A DNA stretch of 64,000 nucleotides from Apis mellifera. Its lineage: Eukaryota > Arthropoda > Insecta > Hymenoptera > Apidae. The position numbers were made by a program, and so were the translations under genes. Where the stretch lies: positions 18,298,892-18,362,891 of the forward strand of contig NC_037638.1 in NCBI RefSeq assembly GCF_003254395.2, read 5' to 3'. Shown here one piece after another: positions 1 through 14,000 of this stretch. Below the pieces are notes generated by a model. It made no database searches. It was not told the origin of the DNA and saw nothing but the letters and a program-made list of their open reading frames with translations. Numbering within the stretch: the first letter of the stretch is position 1; every line of letters starts with the position of its first letter.

Positions 1-360
1 TCGAATTTTGAGTTTTTTAATTATAAAACTCATGACATGAGACTACGTAACAAAGAATATAGAACTTACTCGCAGAATACCTAACACATAGTAAAAATCG
101 ATATCTTTAAAAAATTTATATCCAATCCCAACCATCGAGTAAGACAATTTTCACAAAATACCCAATATAAAATCACTCCTTCTAAAAAGCTATATACTTA
201 TCATGTTCTTTTCCCGCAATCTTCATTCAAAACTTATTAACAGAAATATTACAATCTCCTTCACAGAAACTTGAATCCACTCGAGTCATCCCCTTTCACG
301 AAGGTCCTCCACGGTCTCCAACAATCCCAATTTCCTCGCTAAACTTTTCCCCCCTTCGTC
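1..360. other. AT-rich 5' flank, no gene seen
   Basis: This stretch is AT-rich, with short A and T runs and no reading frame that resembles a protein. It lies upstream of the GC-rich block that probably holds the promoter of the Msp300-like gene. I see no RNA gene, repeat or transposon end in it. Confidence 0.5.
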
Positions 361-577
361 ACAATCGAAGAAACGTGTTCTGATCCGTTGTGCACGCGGA
401 ATACCGGAGACGCCGGAATACGCTATAAGGCCTCGTTCAAACGGTGGCGCGAGAAGTGACATTTAGCCGGCTGCGGAGGAGAAGGACGCAGGATAAAAGC
501 ATCGATCGGCGTCAGGGAGGTTAGGTACGGGTGAGCGAGAGAGAAGAAAGAAATAGCAGAGAGGCAGGTAGGGCGTC

Positions 578-598
578 GACGACGACGACGACGACGAC
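578..598 (+). repeat. (GAC)7 microsatellite in 5' leader region
   Basis: Seven perfect GAC triplets lie in the GC-rich region upstream of the first coding exon. If transcribed, they would be in the 5' leader. No coding role is supported. Confidence 0.85.
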
Positions 599-1153
599 AT
601 AAGTCGGCGCATGGTCCCCGGCATCGTCACGGACCTTCGTCATCGTGACGCGTCCTCCTCTTGGTGGATGTCGCGCCGCTTAGTCGTAACTCGTGGTGGA
701 CGTCCTCGTGAGCGTGCAATGCGGGTTGTAGGCAGGGGGGTATAGGAGGGCACGGAGGGCACACGGAACGGAGGAACGAGGTGGGGACCCGGCGAGAGGT
801 CGGGAAGAGAGGCACCAATATCGAACCGGCGGCCGTGGTGCGCGGCCGGAGTGCATTCCGTGAGCGGTAGACGCGTATCGCACATCTAGACAGTCGTCGC
901 GAACAGGCCGATATGTGCGTGCGTGTATCGTTCGTACGTGGTAACTAGACTAGGTACGTAACGATCGACTTCAACACACAACGTGTATCCGCGTGTCTGT
1001 GAGGAGAAATCGTGAGGGAGTCGCGCGTGCTGGTGGCCACGGGGGCCGCGATACGAGGAGGAGGGAATAGAGGAGGAGGAAAGAGAAGTGTCGTGGTTTG
1101 ACGTTTTTTTCGGCGAGACGACGAGAGAAAGAGAGGCGCAGCGGTTGCTGCCG

Positions 1154-1297
1154 ATGTACATGGTGGTGGTTGTAGCAGGGTGTGGTGTACGGGGAACAGG
1201 TGTCCACGAGCGCAGCTCGACCGTGAAACGAGGAGAAGCCGGAAACGTAGTACGGAGCCGGTGCGGTTACGGCAGCATGAATTTTCGGGCTGGCTAG
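1154..1297 (+). other. Possible upstream ORF (47 codons) in the 5' leader
   Basis: An ATG at 1154, with further in-frame ATGs at 1160 and 1276, opens a frame closed by TAG at 1295-1297, 82 bases before the main start at 1380. The peptide is Val/Gly/Arg-rich and resembles no family I know. It matters only if this region is in the mature 5' UTR, where it could reduce translation of the giant protein. Confidence 0.3.
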
Positions 1298-1379
1298 CCC
1301 GGAGCGAAGACTCGCGCGAGCAACATCAGCGAGGGACGGCACGAGGTGAGACGCGGCAGCTGTGAGCTGGCGGCGAATC

Positions 1380-2052
1380 ATGTCGGAGACACCACCGAAG
1401 AGCGCGAGTCCTGGCGGCAGCCGGGCAAGCCCTGGCAGCCCGAGCACGCCACGTGGAGGTCGGCTCCGGGATAGGGTCAACTTTTTCGTGGAGTTGTTCG
1501 AGGACAAGGAGGGAAGGCGGAATGCGGGTCAGTACAGGTCGCCCACGAATCCTAGACCCGGTTCCAGGCCATCGTCTCGGCCATCGTCCAGAGCCAGCGA
1601 CTCGTCGTTCGAGGAGAGTTTCGAACGGTTGGTGGAGGAGGGCGAATTAAACGGCTCGAAGGTGGTGAAGTTCGAGAAGATCACGGTGAGGAAGAGCGTG
1701 AGAGAGGTTGGGGCCGGTGGCGGCGCGTCGACCCGTGCTTCTCTCGCCGAATCGAGCAGGACGCCTAGCGAGGAACACGCCCTCGAGGACTCGGCCTACC
1801 AGAGTCACAGCCACGGTGCACCGAATTACGGGAGTAAATCGAGCTCTGTCACGTCGTTCACGAGATTTCCATCGGAGGAGAGTTTGTCGCATAGGAGGGG
1901 CAGTAGCCCTCACCAGCATCTGGGGCTGGACGATCGAACGCCGTCCGAGTGGTACGCGGAATATCGTACTCAGAGTTTCCACAACGTCGCCACCAGGATC
2001 GAATATGTGCGCAGTAAAAGCGAGTACGATGCACACATCGCTGAGATTAAAG
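1380..2052 (+). CDS. Msp300: Msp300 exon 1: disordered N-terminus
   Basis: This exon encodes residues 1-224 plus one base. ATG at 1380 is the first ATG in this frame, and upstream in-frame sequence offers only a GTG at 1362. The protein begins MSETPPKSASPGG and is rich in Ser, Pro, Arg and Gly, with Ser/Arg tracts (RPSSRPSSRAS) and two RTPSE motifs. A short hydrophobic segment, RLRDRVNFFVELFED (about residues 32-46), is the only part likely to fold. The donor after AAAG is gtattg. The single leftover base joins the AC at 18180 to make the Asp of DEQERVQKK, which supports this exon as the true upstream partner of the CH exons across a 16-kb intron. Alternative first exons are possible. Confidence 0.85.
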
Positions 2053-5000
2053 GTATTGTTTGTTTCCTCCATTTCTCTACTCTTTCTTCGACGTGATCTC
2101 GTTTTAGGTGGAGGGGATAGATGGTGCATCTCAGGGTGTGTTTGATTTTGCGGTGCGATGGAATGTTGATTGTTGATTTTTTTAAAGGAATTGCTTGAAA
2201 ACACGAATGAGACTGTAATCAATATAAGGATATATTTTTTTTATTTTTCTAATAGAAAATTAATAAGTGGAGTTGAATTCTCTGGTATTGATTTGCATTT
2301 TAAGAGAATTTTATATTCATGAAATGGAATTATCGGAAATTGAACGATGTCGAGAGAATTATCTACCATGCAAAGAAAATATTCTATTTAATACGAGTCA
2401 AAGAGAACATTTTTATTTTAATATTTTTTCGCAAATAAAAAATATCGTAAATTAGCAATAATGAAGCAATTGAAAGAGGCATCTTATAGATTTAAAAGGA
2501 TGCTTAATCGAATACGGAATTTACAAAATCGCAGAATAACGATCGCTCATTTAATGATAAGTGAAAATAAATTTATATAATCTCGTGAATCACTTTTTTC
2601 ATTAAATAGGAATTGTCATTGCGATTAATCATTAATTTCTCTCACGCTATCTCGTTTGCGAGTTTTCTCTGGACAGTATTCGCGACTCGTGCTGATCCAA
2701 TGGAAAAATAATTTCCACTCCCTTTCACGAACTCCACGAACCTCTGTCGCTACTAGAAAGATCCCTGACTTTGTTTAGCACGTTGCAAGCACCGGTCAAT
2801 ACTAGGTAAGATACGTATAACGATAACAATAAAAGCATTTATAAAATTCATCGCGAAAAGAAAAATATCATCATTTCGCGATTTTTAAATTGTATACAGA
2901 TATTATGTAATTATGGACGATTTATTGTTTATTCTATTTTATTTCTCGATGAATTATTGTTAACACAATTACTTCTCAACGAAATTTAAATATTCGAATC
3001 AGATTTATTTACACTTAAACGAGTTTTATCGTTTAGTTAGACACGACGGCTAATGTCCTCCGGCGATGATGATCGATCACTAGTCGGGGAAATTATAAAA
3101 TTACGCGGTGACCTAGATCCGCGATGGCGATTCATTACTCATCCATCTGAAAGAAGCAACGTGACACGTCTAGGTTCTTTTTGCTCTTTCTCGTATTGAC
3201 AATCGGCATCTACGAGGCGTGCGCCACGAAATCGATTAATTCCCTTAGTCGACCAAATCTTTGTCACCGAGACACGAGTCGTTGAATATGCAAAGGACCA
3301 ATCTAATCCAAATCTGATTTAAATCTTTGTCTTCAGGATACGTCTTTGAATATGTATACGACCAATCCATGCCTGATCCGTGACCAATCCGTGACTAATT
3401 CTAACCTAAGTCAAGTTTAGATACATCTCTGAATATACGAGCAATTCTCATTCTTGTCCAGTGCTAATTCAAATCAAATTTTGATCACGAAACTAGATTA
3501 ACTCAAATCTTCGTTATACGTTTTTTGGATATATTTTTTAACAGCTTTTTTTAAACGCGAAAATTTCATTCTGGTTCGCGTTGTGTAGTTAGCCATTTGT
3601 ACAATATCATTAAAATTTAATGATCAAGAATCATAGATCAAATTTAGTCGTTCAAATTCTATTTTATTTCTATTTTTTTTCTTATTCTCAAACGAGTCTC
3701 AAAGCTTCTTTCAGGAGTAACGAAGCAACGTGGACGAAGAACTGGCTTTCTCTGCGATCAATAGTTATTCGCCGCTTGTTAAGTACCGTATTAGCAATTC
3801 CCTCATGGGGACCTCGTGGAACTTTTCTCAAGAGCGACACGCGTTCGCGAGCAACCGGATCAACGCCTACGAAACCACAGAAAACGTAGAAAAAAGAAGC
3901 TTCTCGTCGTAACGAGAACGTGAAATAATCAAAGATTGAATAAGGGAAGGAAATCATTGGTTCGTTTCAAATCTGAAACAAACGAATCGAAGAATTTATA
4001 AGAAACGAACGTGTCGAACTAAGCCATTTAAAAATATCGATGACACATCGAATAATGGCACATGCATCTTTTTCGTGGATTAATAATAACTTTAATTTAA
4101 AAATGTTCGGTATGTATTACAAACCGAAAAATTGATTGTAGCTTTCATGGCCGATATCTCTGCTATATTAAATATTTATTTGCCATGATCAAAAATACGC
4201 TGATTAGAATATAGGGTGTCTCTTTACATAGCTATTTACGTAGTGTTATAGTTGGATAAAATTTCACGTGTTTAGCGAATATTTGGTGCAGTATTCAATT
4301 ATTCAAAGTGTTTAATTATAATTGCTTCATAATTAGATTTTAAATTATTCGTTATACAATAAAGTTTTTTTCAAATTTTTGTCTTTCTTTTAAAGAAAGC
4401 TTTTTGTGTTGTAGACGTTGATGTTGTATGGGTGGACATTTTTGAGATTATAAGATAACCTTTGCTTTTGCTTATAATATATATATGTATATTATGTACA
4501 TTAGTTTATCAGCTCAAATTATCGTAAACTAGTTCTAGATTAGAGAACTTTTGCTCTAAAAACAGGTTTTATACATAAATATAAATTGATAATAAAATTT
4601 TATGTCGAGTAAAGTAAAGTATCTAGTTTGTGAGTTATAATATATATTTAATTTTATATGTTTATATTTGTTGAATTTATTGTATAAAAGAATTTATTAA
4701 CGGTGATAATTTGTAAATTGATCATTTTCAATAATAATATTAGTTCAATTGTACGCGTACGTGTACGTAACGAAGAAGACTTTGAATGATAAATGATCTT
4801 GAATGGTCTTTGAAGACCAATATATCATAGGTCAATGGATTTATCTTTCAATAAGTTACATGTATTGAATAAAAATACACATACAGTACTTATATTCAAA
4901 GAACGAGGAATATTTTGAAATCTTATTATCAAAAATAATGTCCTTCCACAACAAATTATTTTTATAGATATTCTGGAAAAATTAAAATAAATCTTGTTTA

Positions 5001-8000
5001 TTCAATATAATTCATCAAATGTTGCGTTAAATTTGCGAATTTTTATTTTCAAGATATATTCGGAATTAAAATTTCGCAGAGACTAAATTAAAATCGAGCA
5101 AACAGCTATGAAACTTGTAAAAAAGCAATTATTGGCTTATCTGGAAAAAAAAAGAAAAAAATTGGAGCAAAGTTATTAGTAAAGTTTGAAAACGTGTTTC
5201 GACTGGATAAATGAGAGGCGTAGGCGTTCAAAACGAAAATATTACAAATTTGACGAGCTTACATTTTGGCAGCGATGAACGTTGGTCGTAGAATAGCCTG
5301 GATCGTCATTGGTTGATTGAAGAACAGGGGCAACGAACCGTTGATCTAGTATCCGCGAATAAATAAAACGAAGCTTGTTAGGTCAAGATAACGAGTAGAG
5401 GCTCGTAAACGGGGCACATTCAATAGCTATTCGATACCGAGACCGCAAACGTCTTGCCATTTTTTAATATCCAGCTTCCAGACGGAACCCGTGGCTCTCA
5501 AATCTCACCTTGATACTTTCTCTGGTGTTTGGTTTCTACTTTCGAATCGTGAGGTCAATGCTTGGTGGTTACCTATTAATTTTTCTTTTATTTTAAATCT
5601 TCTTCTTTAATTTTTTTTTTAAAATTAATTTTTCTAAAATTAATCAATTATTGTGTAAATATAAAATGTTGAAAAATTATGTGATTTCCAATTTTTATTG
5701 AATAATTGGAGTAAAGTCAAAATTGAAACTAAATTTTATTAAGATAGAATATTATTGAATAATATCTAATAATATATATATATAAAATAATAATTATGAT
5801 TTGGATTTTTTAAGATCAGGGATTAATGTTTCTGGCATTTTTATGCCATTTGATGGATTTAATATATTATATTGTATATAATATAAATTGATGTTGATAT
5901 TTCGTTACTTGCACTTCAGCATGCAAATTAGAAATCAGAAAATTGCAAAATTTTGAAAATTAATTTATAGTTTATAATTTATATGAATTTTTATTAAATA
6001 TAAATTAAATTAATAAACATATATGAAGATTATATGTTGGCATACATAATACCATTGAAGATAATGAAAATTCGATTCATACGTATTAAAGCAAGGTCTG
6101 TTCGTGTTCTGAATACCTTTTTGGTATTTATGTAAAGATTATGGACGAATACAAAAATAACTTTCAAAAGCAAAATTCTGAAGGCTTCACCTTCACCAAC
6201 AGCTTCTAAAATGATTTTCCAATTTTCTCGAAGAAATTCACATGCTTCGTCGATCGTACATAAGCATTTATAACTTACAGCAATTGAATTTTTATCAGCA
6301 CACGTATTCGTATTGATATACACATACAGATATGTACATACAGGCCAAGGAAATACATTTTTCTCAACCTAGTATAAAATCAATCAAGATCCAATGTTAA
6401 TCAATATTAATGAATGGTTAATATTGATATAATATTCCGGAAAAAATTCCAAAAGACACGTAGATTTAGAACTATGTAAAATTCAAAGAATCAAATATTT
6501 CTTTTTTATATTTCCTTTATTTATTCCTTATATATATATTATGAAATTCTTTTAACGCACTTAAATCAATAAAATATGAATTACATCGAGCAGAAGCCAA
6601 TAAAAATTATCGCATTTTTCTTCGAGGCCAATCTTCGTCTCGGAACAAAATCTTCCCCGTTGCGCGAATAAATATCGCCATACTCGATATCCAGCGCGAA
6701 AATAGCGAGGCGCGCTTTCGTTTTAATTGAAATGGCCAGGGCTGGAGGAAAGGAACCGAATCGTCGACGGACAGATAACAAAAACAACGGCCATGTTAAG
6801 AAACGAAACGGAGGCGAGAGAACAGCGAGGTCAAGGTCTCCTCCGGTTCTCCGGCCCCCCAAGTTAATTAAATCGTTGCGTCACCGCACGATGGCCAACT
6901 GACGAACATCGGATATTCGTCGAATTCGACATGCGACCTTTTGATAATCGTAAACTCGGCATTTCGTCTTCTTTGAAATTCATAGATGTCGTATGGCAAT
7001 TCTGAATAAGATTTTTATGTTATGAATTTTATATTGTAGCCATATTATATTAAGATTATTTGAAGGATAAAATTTTTTGAAAATATATATATAATAAAGA
7101 AGAATGAGTGAATTATTATAAATTTATCCTCAAACAAGTTGAAATAAATAGAATTTTACTAAATTTTACAAATAGAATGAACTTGAACCGAAGATATTGA
7201 AGCATAATGGAATAATACTTTGCAAAATATCAATTAATCACGAATTATCTATCGAGAAAGTAGTACATGGACTTAGAGTAGACGATATCTATTCATCGAG
7301 TTTAAAAATACAAAATATGATAAAAATGATCCATGCTTTAACATTTTTTACAACGAAATTAATATTCTTGAAGTAAATAAAATGTTTTAAAATATCATTT
7401 GACGATAAAGTGGATCAAGAGAATTGGATAACTAATGGAAGCGAGATTTAACGATGAAGAACAAACAATTGTTAGTCAAATTTAATGAAAAATGCAATCG
7501 TGTGGAGGAAAAGTCTGCTTCAAAATCTGACAACGATCGAGTATAGCAATGTATCACATATAAAACGTAATGTGGTAACTCGTACTAATAGTAAACGATG
7601 ACGTTATTGGGCGTCAGTTCAAGGCTACACTCCTAACGTACTCGTTTTGTCTGGAACCTTTTGCTACATCTTTCCTTCTCCAGCCTCGTCAAATTCTGTA
7701 TTTTTCCTTTCTCTTGATTATATTTCGACTACTTTTTATTTGATGATTTTTAAAACCATCCTTCGTTTTATGATTCTCCTCCTCTTTCTTCTGTCTTCTT
7801 TCTTCGATAAAAATGGAAATGGAATTTTGTAAATTTTTATTCTCCTATTATTCAAATTTGTTTTTTATTATTTAATTATTTCGAAATTATTGCGCATTTA
7901 TGTATTATGATTTGTTCTATTATTTCGAAATTATTGCACATAGTGATAAAAATTGATATTGAGAGTCATGTAATGGAGAAATATTTATATCAATATTTGA

Positions 8001-11000
8001 TCATGATATTCGATACAATCAAATATAAAAGTTATAATCGAGATACGATATCTTCCATCGTTTTTTATGATATAAATATATATATATTTGTTTTAAAATT
8101 TTTTTACTTGAAAGCTCAGTTAATATATCATTATGTTTTCTTTATTAAAATCATTGTATTTTAAATATCTTCATTTTTTCAAAGATTAGCTTAAAATAAT
8201 AATTTTAAAAATTATATTTTTGGCTTTTATTTTTTAACTTTTCAATATATTTCAACGCAATGTTTTACTTAAATTATGATATACAAAAAAAATTGCATTT
8301 CCAATATAATAAAAAATATAATTTCCCTAACGATCACAATACCAATATTAAAAAAAAAATTCTATACTTCGTTTTAACTTATGCAAATTTAAATTTCGGA
8401 AAAGAATCAATCTAATCATAATTCGAATAAAGAAAAGAACAAATCATAATACATTATTTTGCTTTTCATCCTGTCTAACGTATCCATCCGCTTCCGTCCG
8501 GTTTTTCTCGGTTCTTTCTCAGTTCGTTCTTGTCTACCTGCCAGAGACATGTAACGATCTCATTCTATCTCGAATAGCATCATCTTCATCTAGCGAAGCA
8601 AACCGGTTGTCCGAACCGGCCAAACAAGAAGCGTGAAATTGCATAGCCCGTGAATTAACGAAGGGGAAGGACTTCCTGATGAGGAATCAACCAATTGAGT
8701 CGATCGATAATCTCGTGGTATTCATATTATATACGGGACTTTAATCGAGAATGAAAGATAAAATTCGATCCAAAATTTATTAGAGTTAGAGACGATTCTT
8801 TAGATTTCATTTCCTTTATGATCGAATTTCGCTTTTTTTTTTCTTTTTCTCAAGATTGATTTCTTCAAGATCATATAGATATTATTTTTCATTATATCAT
8901 ACATGAGATTCTTTAGACGATCTTCTAATAATAGATGTTTAAAAAACATCTTTAAATAGAAAATTTAAATTAGAAATGGCGATAATGAAAAGAATAATCT
9001 TTCATTTAACATAAAATTAAAGATTTTTTTATTTTCTTTTTAAATGATTTTAAAATCCAACTAGTTTAGATATATTAGCTATTAATGCTTTGTTTTAAAA
9101 ATTTAAAATTTTATTAAAAATAAATTTTATTAAAAATAAAAATCAGAAATTGGATATAATCGAAAACTTTGATTATTCATGTAAAAGTTAAAGGAATAAT
9201 GATTTCTTTTATTTTATGATTTTTTTCGAGCAGATGTTTTGCATGTTATTATGAATACTCATCAAAGACGAGCCGATAATAAATCTTTATTAAAAAACGA
9301 ATTAAGAATGATAGTAACAAGTGGGTAATTAAAAATCTTGAATAATTTAAAGAGATAGTGATTTAACGCGTGACCAATTAAAATTCTTCACATCTTTTAT
9401 TCTTGTTTGATGTCATGCGTATATTTGCAAAGAGTAACCAGATTATATTTAAAGCTTTAGATGTCATCATGCGCGATGTGCCATTTTTGCACGCACATGG
9501 CGTGCAGGTGCGTTCCCATTCAGAAACGCTCGATGAACACTCCCTACATCTTGGAAATTGAATGGAATATTCGTTACTAGACCAGACATAGACCAAGTAC
9601 CTACCCTTAAGCGATTATAACTATGCCTGAAACACATGATGGACAGGCTTAACTTAGTTGTAACAGTTTGCAATCACTGCATTCTACACTTATTCGTTCC
9701 TCGATCATTGAAATCATCGTGCTATAAATACGAAAATTTCGTGAAATTGGAATATTATTCCTGGCAATTATTTTATTTCCGACGGTACAACAAATGTTAA
9801 ATTGAGAATAACGTCAATAATAACGTCATCTTTATTTATTCCGAAAAGGTGTAACATTTTATTGCGTAGTTTTTTTATTTAGTAAATTGTAATATTTAAA
9901 AACAATATGTAATTTTAACCTCTAATACAATACAACTATTTCGAATAATAATGAAAAAAAATCTAATACAGAAATTAATTCACTAACTAATACACAAATT
10001 AACTGAATATGTAAAAAATTCAAAGTCAAATTTGTAAGTCAAGTAATTTAATTTATTTACATATTAAAATATACTTCCTGAGTGGAATAAAGTATGATAA
10101 TATTTGTAATAGACGAAGAATTCCACAGTAAAATTTCATAATAGCAATGAAGAATTAACTTAGTTAAAAATTCATATGAATAAGTAATTCGACTATATTA
10201 ACGTGTCCAATTAGAACATAATAAATCTAAAGAAAAAATCCTAATGATTTCAAGGAATCGATCGATGGCGCCGATGACATTGCTCGAACTCCCAACCGTC
10301 ATTTACGCGAGGCCACTAATCAATTACAGACACAGTAAACATCATAGTATAAGATCACACAGCCAGCCTCGTGGTTTCTATTTATAGTCGTGACACTTTT
10401 AATCCAAGTTTATTTTCCGTTTCAAGAATCGAGAGGGGAAGGGTTACGAGACTCGTTCCTTTTTATCTCTCTGGTCTCAACCTTGCGGATCTTGTTAAAA
10501 GGAAAGAAAAAAGTATATATATATACATATATTTCTCGACCCAAATCGGGTCTCTCGTACAAGCGAGTTTACCGAGGACGACGATTTATCCGAGGACGAG
10601 CGACCATTTCATAGGTGGAGATAATCGCGGAAAGAAGACTTTAGCAAGGATTTCAGCAGACACGATTTGCACGCACGCCACGATTTTCTCCAATTTGCTT
10701 GACGAGCAACCACGGCTCGTGGCATGCGATCTTCATCCCCTCTGCATGCTCATTAGGAAGTAATTAACAAACAATCACGCGTGCAAACATAGGGTCAATC
10801 GGTTCTGATGAAGAATGATCGTGATGATTTGATGAATATTCGAGATTTCGATTAAGCTGTCTTTCATAATTTTATATTTTCTTTGATTATAAAAATTACA
10901 TCTTTTTTTTTCATTTTCCATGTTAGTTAAAAACTATAATTGGGACAACAATAAAAAAAATATCAATATAATATTTAAAATATTAGATATAGAAAAGGAA

Positions 11001-14000
11001 ATAATGTATATCAATATTGATTTTATTCATATTTTTTCAAATCTGAAAAATTTATTTGTTAAGTAATCGATAATGTATCTTTTTTCACAGCCTTCAAAAA
11101 ATTTTTCTATTTACTCACTTAGTTATATAAACATCATTAACATCGTAGTATCATAACTCGAATCAATTCGATCGAAAAAGTTATTGGCTCGAATCCTCGA
11201 AACTTTGACCCTCGACATCGTGTGTGTATGCAACTTCATGCATAGTAAGTGGCATGCAGTTGCATTCGATAATTGGAAGTTGGGCTTTCGTTGGTTCTTA
11301 CGAATGGGTGGCTCTTTAGGAAACTCGTTGTAGCGAACATCATTATCCGGTTGTGTGAACTTGTTGCTGAAACGAGCGCCGAGCTATTTTTGCCGGCAAT
11401 CATCTCTAAAAACGGAAGTTTAAGAATCTACCTCACCTTCATACTTACTTTTTGGCTAATATTTTTTAGAAACGTTGTTTCAAACAGGGTATTGATAAAC
11501 GTGAAATGAATCGCAATCACAAAGATTCAATTTCAGAATATAATTACGCATTGCAGTCTTGGCTGTACAATAAATCAATCCTCTTATCGCAATACGAATG
11601 TCAAGGCCGTATTTCATTATCTTGAACACTGTTTCTATTTATATTTAATTCATTGGTAAATTTCTTTTCTTAATTAAATTCAAATAAAGAATTGATGTTC
11701 AAACTTTTTGCTTGAAATAGTATCGTTATTATTGTTATTTAATTATTACGATAGAACATTTCCAGATTGAATAAAGTTACAATGTTAATAAATTTACTTG
11801 CAAAATTATCTCTATTCCAATTTACTTTATTTGATATAAATTCTTTCAATAAAAAACATATATTATAAATACACAAAATTAAATAATTTTTTTACTTTTA
11901 TATTAAAGAAAATGATTTAAAATTATATAAAATTATATACTATATATTATGTTAATAATAGTTAAATTTTATCAGAAAAATAGAATAAGTTCTTTTTATA
12001 AAATTTCTTTATTGTATATATTTGATTCTATATTTTCATTAATAGAATCTATATTTATTATACGTTATTTTTGTCACTGATTTTATTCACGAAAGAAAGA
12101 TGGCATTGATGAGATATTAAAAAAACTAAAAATAAGAAGCACGGATTCAAAATATTTTTCTTGATCTTCGATTCACAAAGACATGTTATTTCGTTCCTTG
12201 TGATCAGCTTGAATCCAGAGACGCATAAATATAGTATATCGTACCTTTATAAAAACACGTAGAAATACACGGTTGATGAACCAAAGGAAATCGTAGATTC
12301 GTCACGGATATTATTTTCATTGCGTCATGAATTCAATATCCCTCGCAAATAGAAAAAACATGGGGTGACTATAAAAGTTTTCTCTTAATTTCCTTCTATA
12401 TTATGTTATTACGATCTAATAGACTTTCTTTCAGAAATCGATACAAAATAACGATAAAGAACGTATTTGACAAAGTTTCAAGAAATCTCAACGATTCTTT
12501 GCTATTGGAGTATTGGTATTATAAAGCGAAATGGAACAAAGTGATCGATGGGACAGATATCCTTGTTTAAAAGGATCTAGAGAATGGACACGATTCATAT
12601 CATTGAATATCACTGGATGGAATCGTAAGAGGTTTGTGCAGCCTCGTTGAATCGAAGTCAAAGAATAGGAACAAGGACAAAAAGAAGGGAAAAAGTTGAT
12701 CGATTTTTTCTTTTTTCAAAATCTATTTTCTAATATGCTGTCGAGTAATTTGGACAATAGAACCTTTGTCTATTTCACGAGATTGAAGTCAAATAATAAG
12801 AATTGAGGACAATGTAAAACAAGAGAGTTATCTATCATTTTTCTCGTTGGTGAAGGAAACTACGAGGAAATAGGATTGTTATATTATTGTGAGGACCCAT
12901 CTGTATTGTTAAATTGAAATGAAATAAAGAATTATAGGAAAAAAATAGAATAAAAAGAAGAAAAAGTTTCTTTGAAATGGAATCGGATTTGAATAAAAAA
13001 GAGAGAGAAAAGATGAAAAGAGATAAGATAAAGAAAGGAATAATATAATCAAGAGGAAAGGATTCCTTTCTTCCTTCGAAAGAATATTTATTCGGTATAC
13101 GAATTGGCTTATTATCAAAACAATTTAGTTCAATTTTCACCGATTTTGTGAAATTGAGATGAAAAAGAAAGAAGCTTGATTTTCCTTTCTTTTCTATTTT
13201 ACAAGAGACACGGACAATATCAAGCACATGAGCTCATCCACGAGAATTTGTCCCATTTTACAGTTCGCCCCTTCCTCTTCTACCTCGTGCTTTTTCTATA
13301 TCTCCGCACCGTTCAGGCCGAACGAAAGCGCTAAAAATACGAATTTATATGCGCGATCATGTTATACGTGTGCCTCTTTCTGAGAAAAAAAAGGAGAGGG
13401 GAGAAATGCGAGATAATTTTAAATGTCAGATCTACGATTTCGACGATGGAAGAAAGAAAACGTGATGAATTTGTGTGCATGAATCAAAAAGTAAAATAAT
13501 TTTGACGAGATGGAAAAATTATTGATGAGAGTTTTAATAGAAAAATAGATAATGCATTTTTTATTTAATTTTCATTCTAAAAGAAATATGATTTGGTAAG
13601 ATTTAATAAAAAAATAAACTTCTCAAATTTATAATTTTAATAGGATCTAATTTAAAAAAACGTTTTGTATTTTTCTTATGAAATTTGGTTCATCAAGATT
13701 TTATAAGTAATACCATGCATGTTTCAGTAATGTGATCATCACGTGCATTATTTTTGTTTAATTGTGTTTGGTAAAACGACTTAATAGCATGTCTGATACG
13801 TGTTATCTAACGTCAAACCACAATCATTAAATAACAGTTTAATGAGCAGATACGTTTCGATTGTAACGTTTCGTTTAAAGAGTTTAAGTAAGGCGTTAAG
13901 ATAGATCGGAATTTATTTGTTATGTACAATTGGAAATGTTATGATCAAATTTAGAGATTATAAGAGTAGAAACTTGACAAGATTTATAGTTGATCTTGTA

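Larger units (their letters stand above)
361..1379 (+). promoter_or_regulatory. Msp300: GC-rich promoter and 5' UTR region of the Msp300-like gene
   Basis: From about position 361 the sequence changes from AT-rich to strongly GC- and CpG-rich, and stays so into the first coding exon. That fits a promoter plus 5' untranslated leader. A TATAAG hexamer sits at 424-429, but I cannot place the transcription start from sequence alone. The region contains a GAC microsatellite (578-598) and several upstream ATGs, including one opening a 47-codon ORF (1154-1297). The main ATG at 1380 has A at -3, a favourable context. A 5' UTR intron cannot be excluded. Confidence 0.5.

Noticed and set aside
971..1507. 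178-codon - strand frame over the promoter
   Set aside because: GC-rich sequence gives long chance frames; it overlaps the start of exon 1 and shows no domain.
3620..3957. Frames of 60-90 codons on both strands in intron 1
   Set aside because: No recognisable protein, no splice logic linking to exon 2, and both strands are open by chance in a locally GC-richer patch.
9378..9673. Cys-containing - strand frames
   Set aside because: Short, with no family resemblance and no supporting signals for an antisense gene.
10371..10763. 130-codon + strand frame in intron 1
   Set aside because: It includes low-complexity KVYIYTYI-type sequence from a (TA)n tract and no domain; treated as intron.
12835..13227. 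130-codon - strand frame rich in Phe, Leu and Ser
   Set aside because: Produced by a long purine-rich (GAAA) stretch on the + strand; low complexity, no domain.
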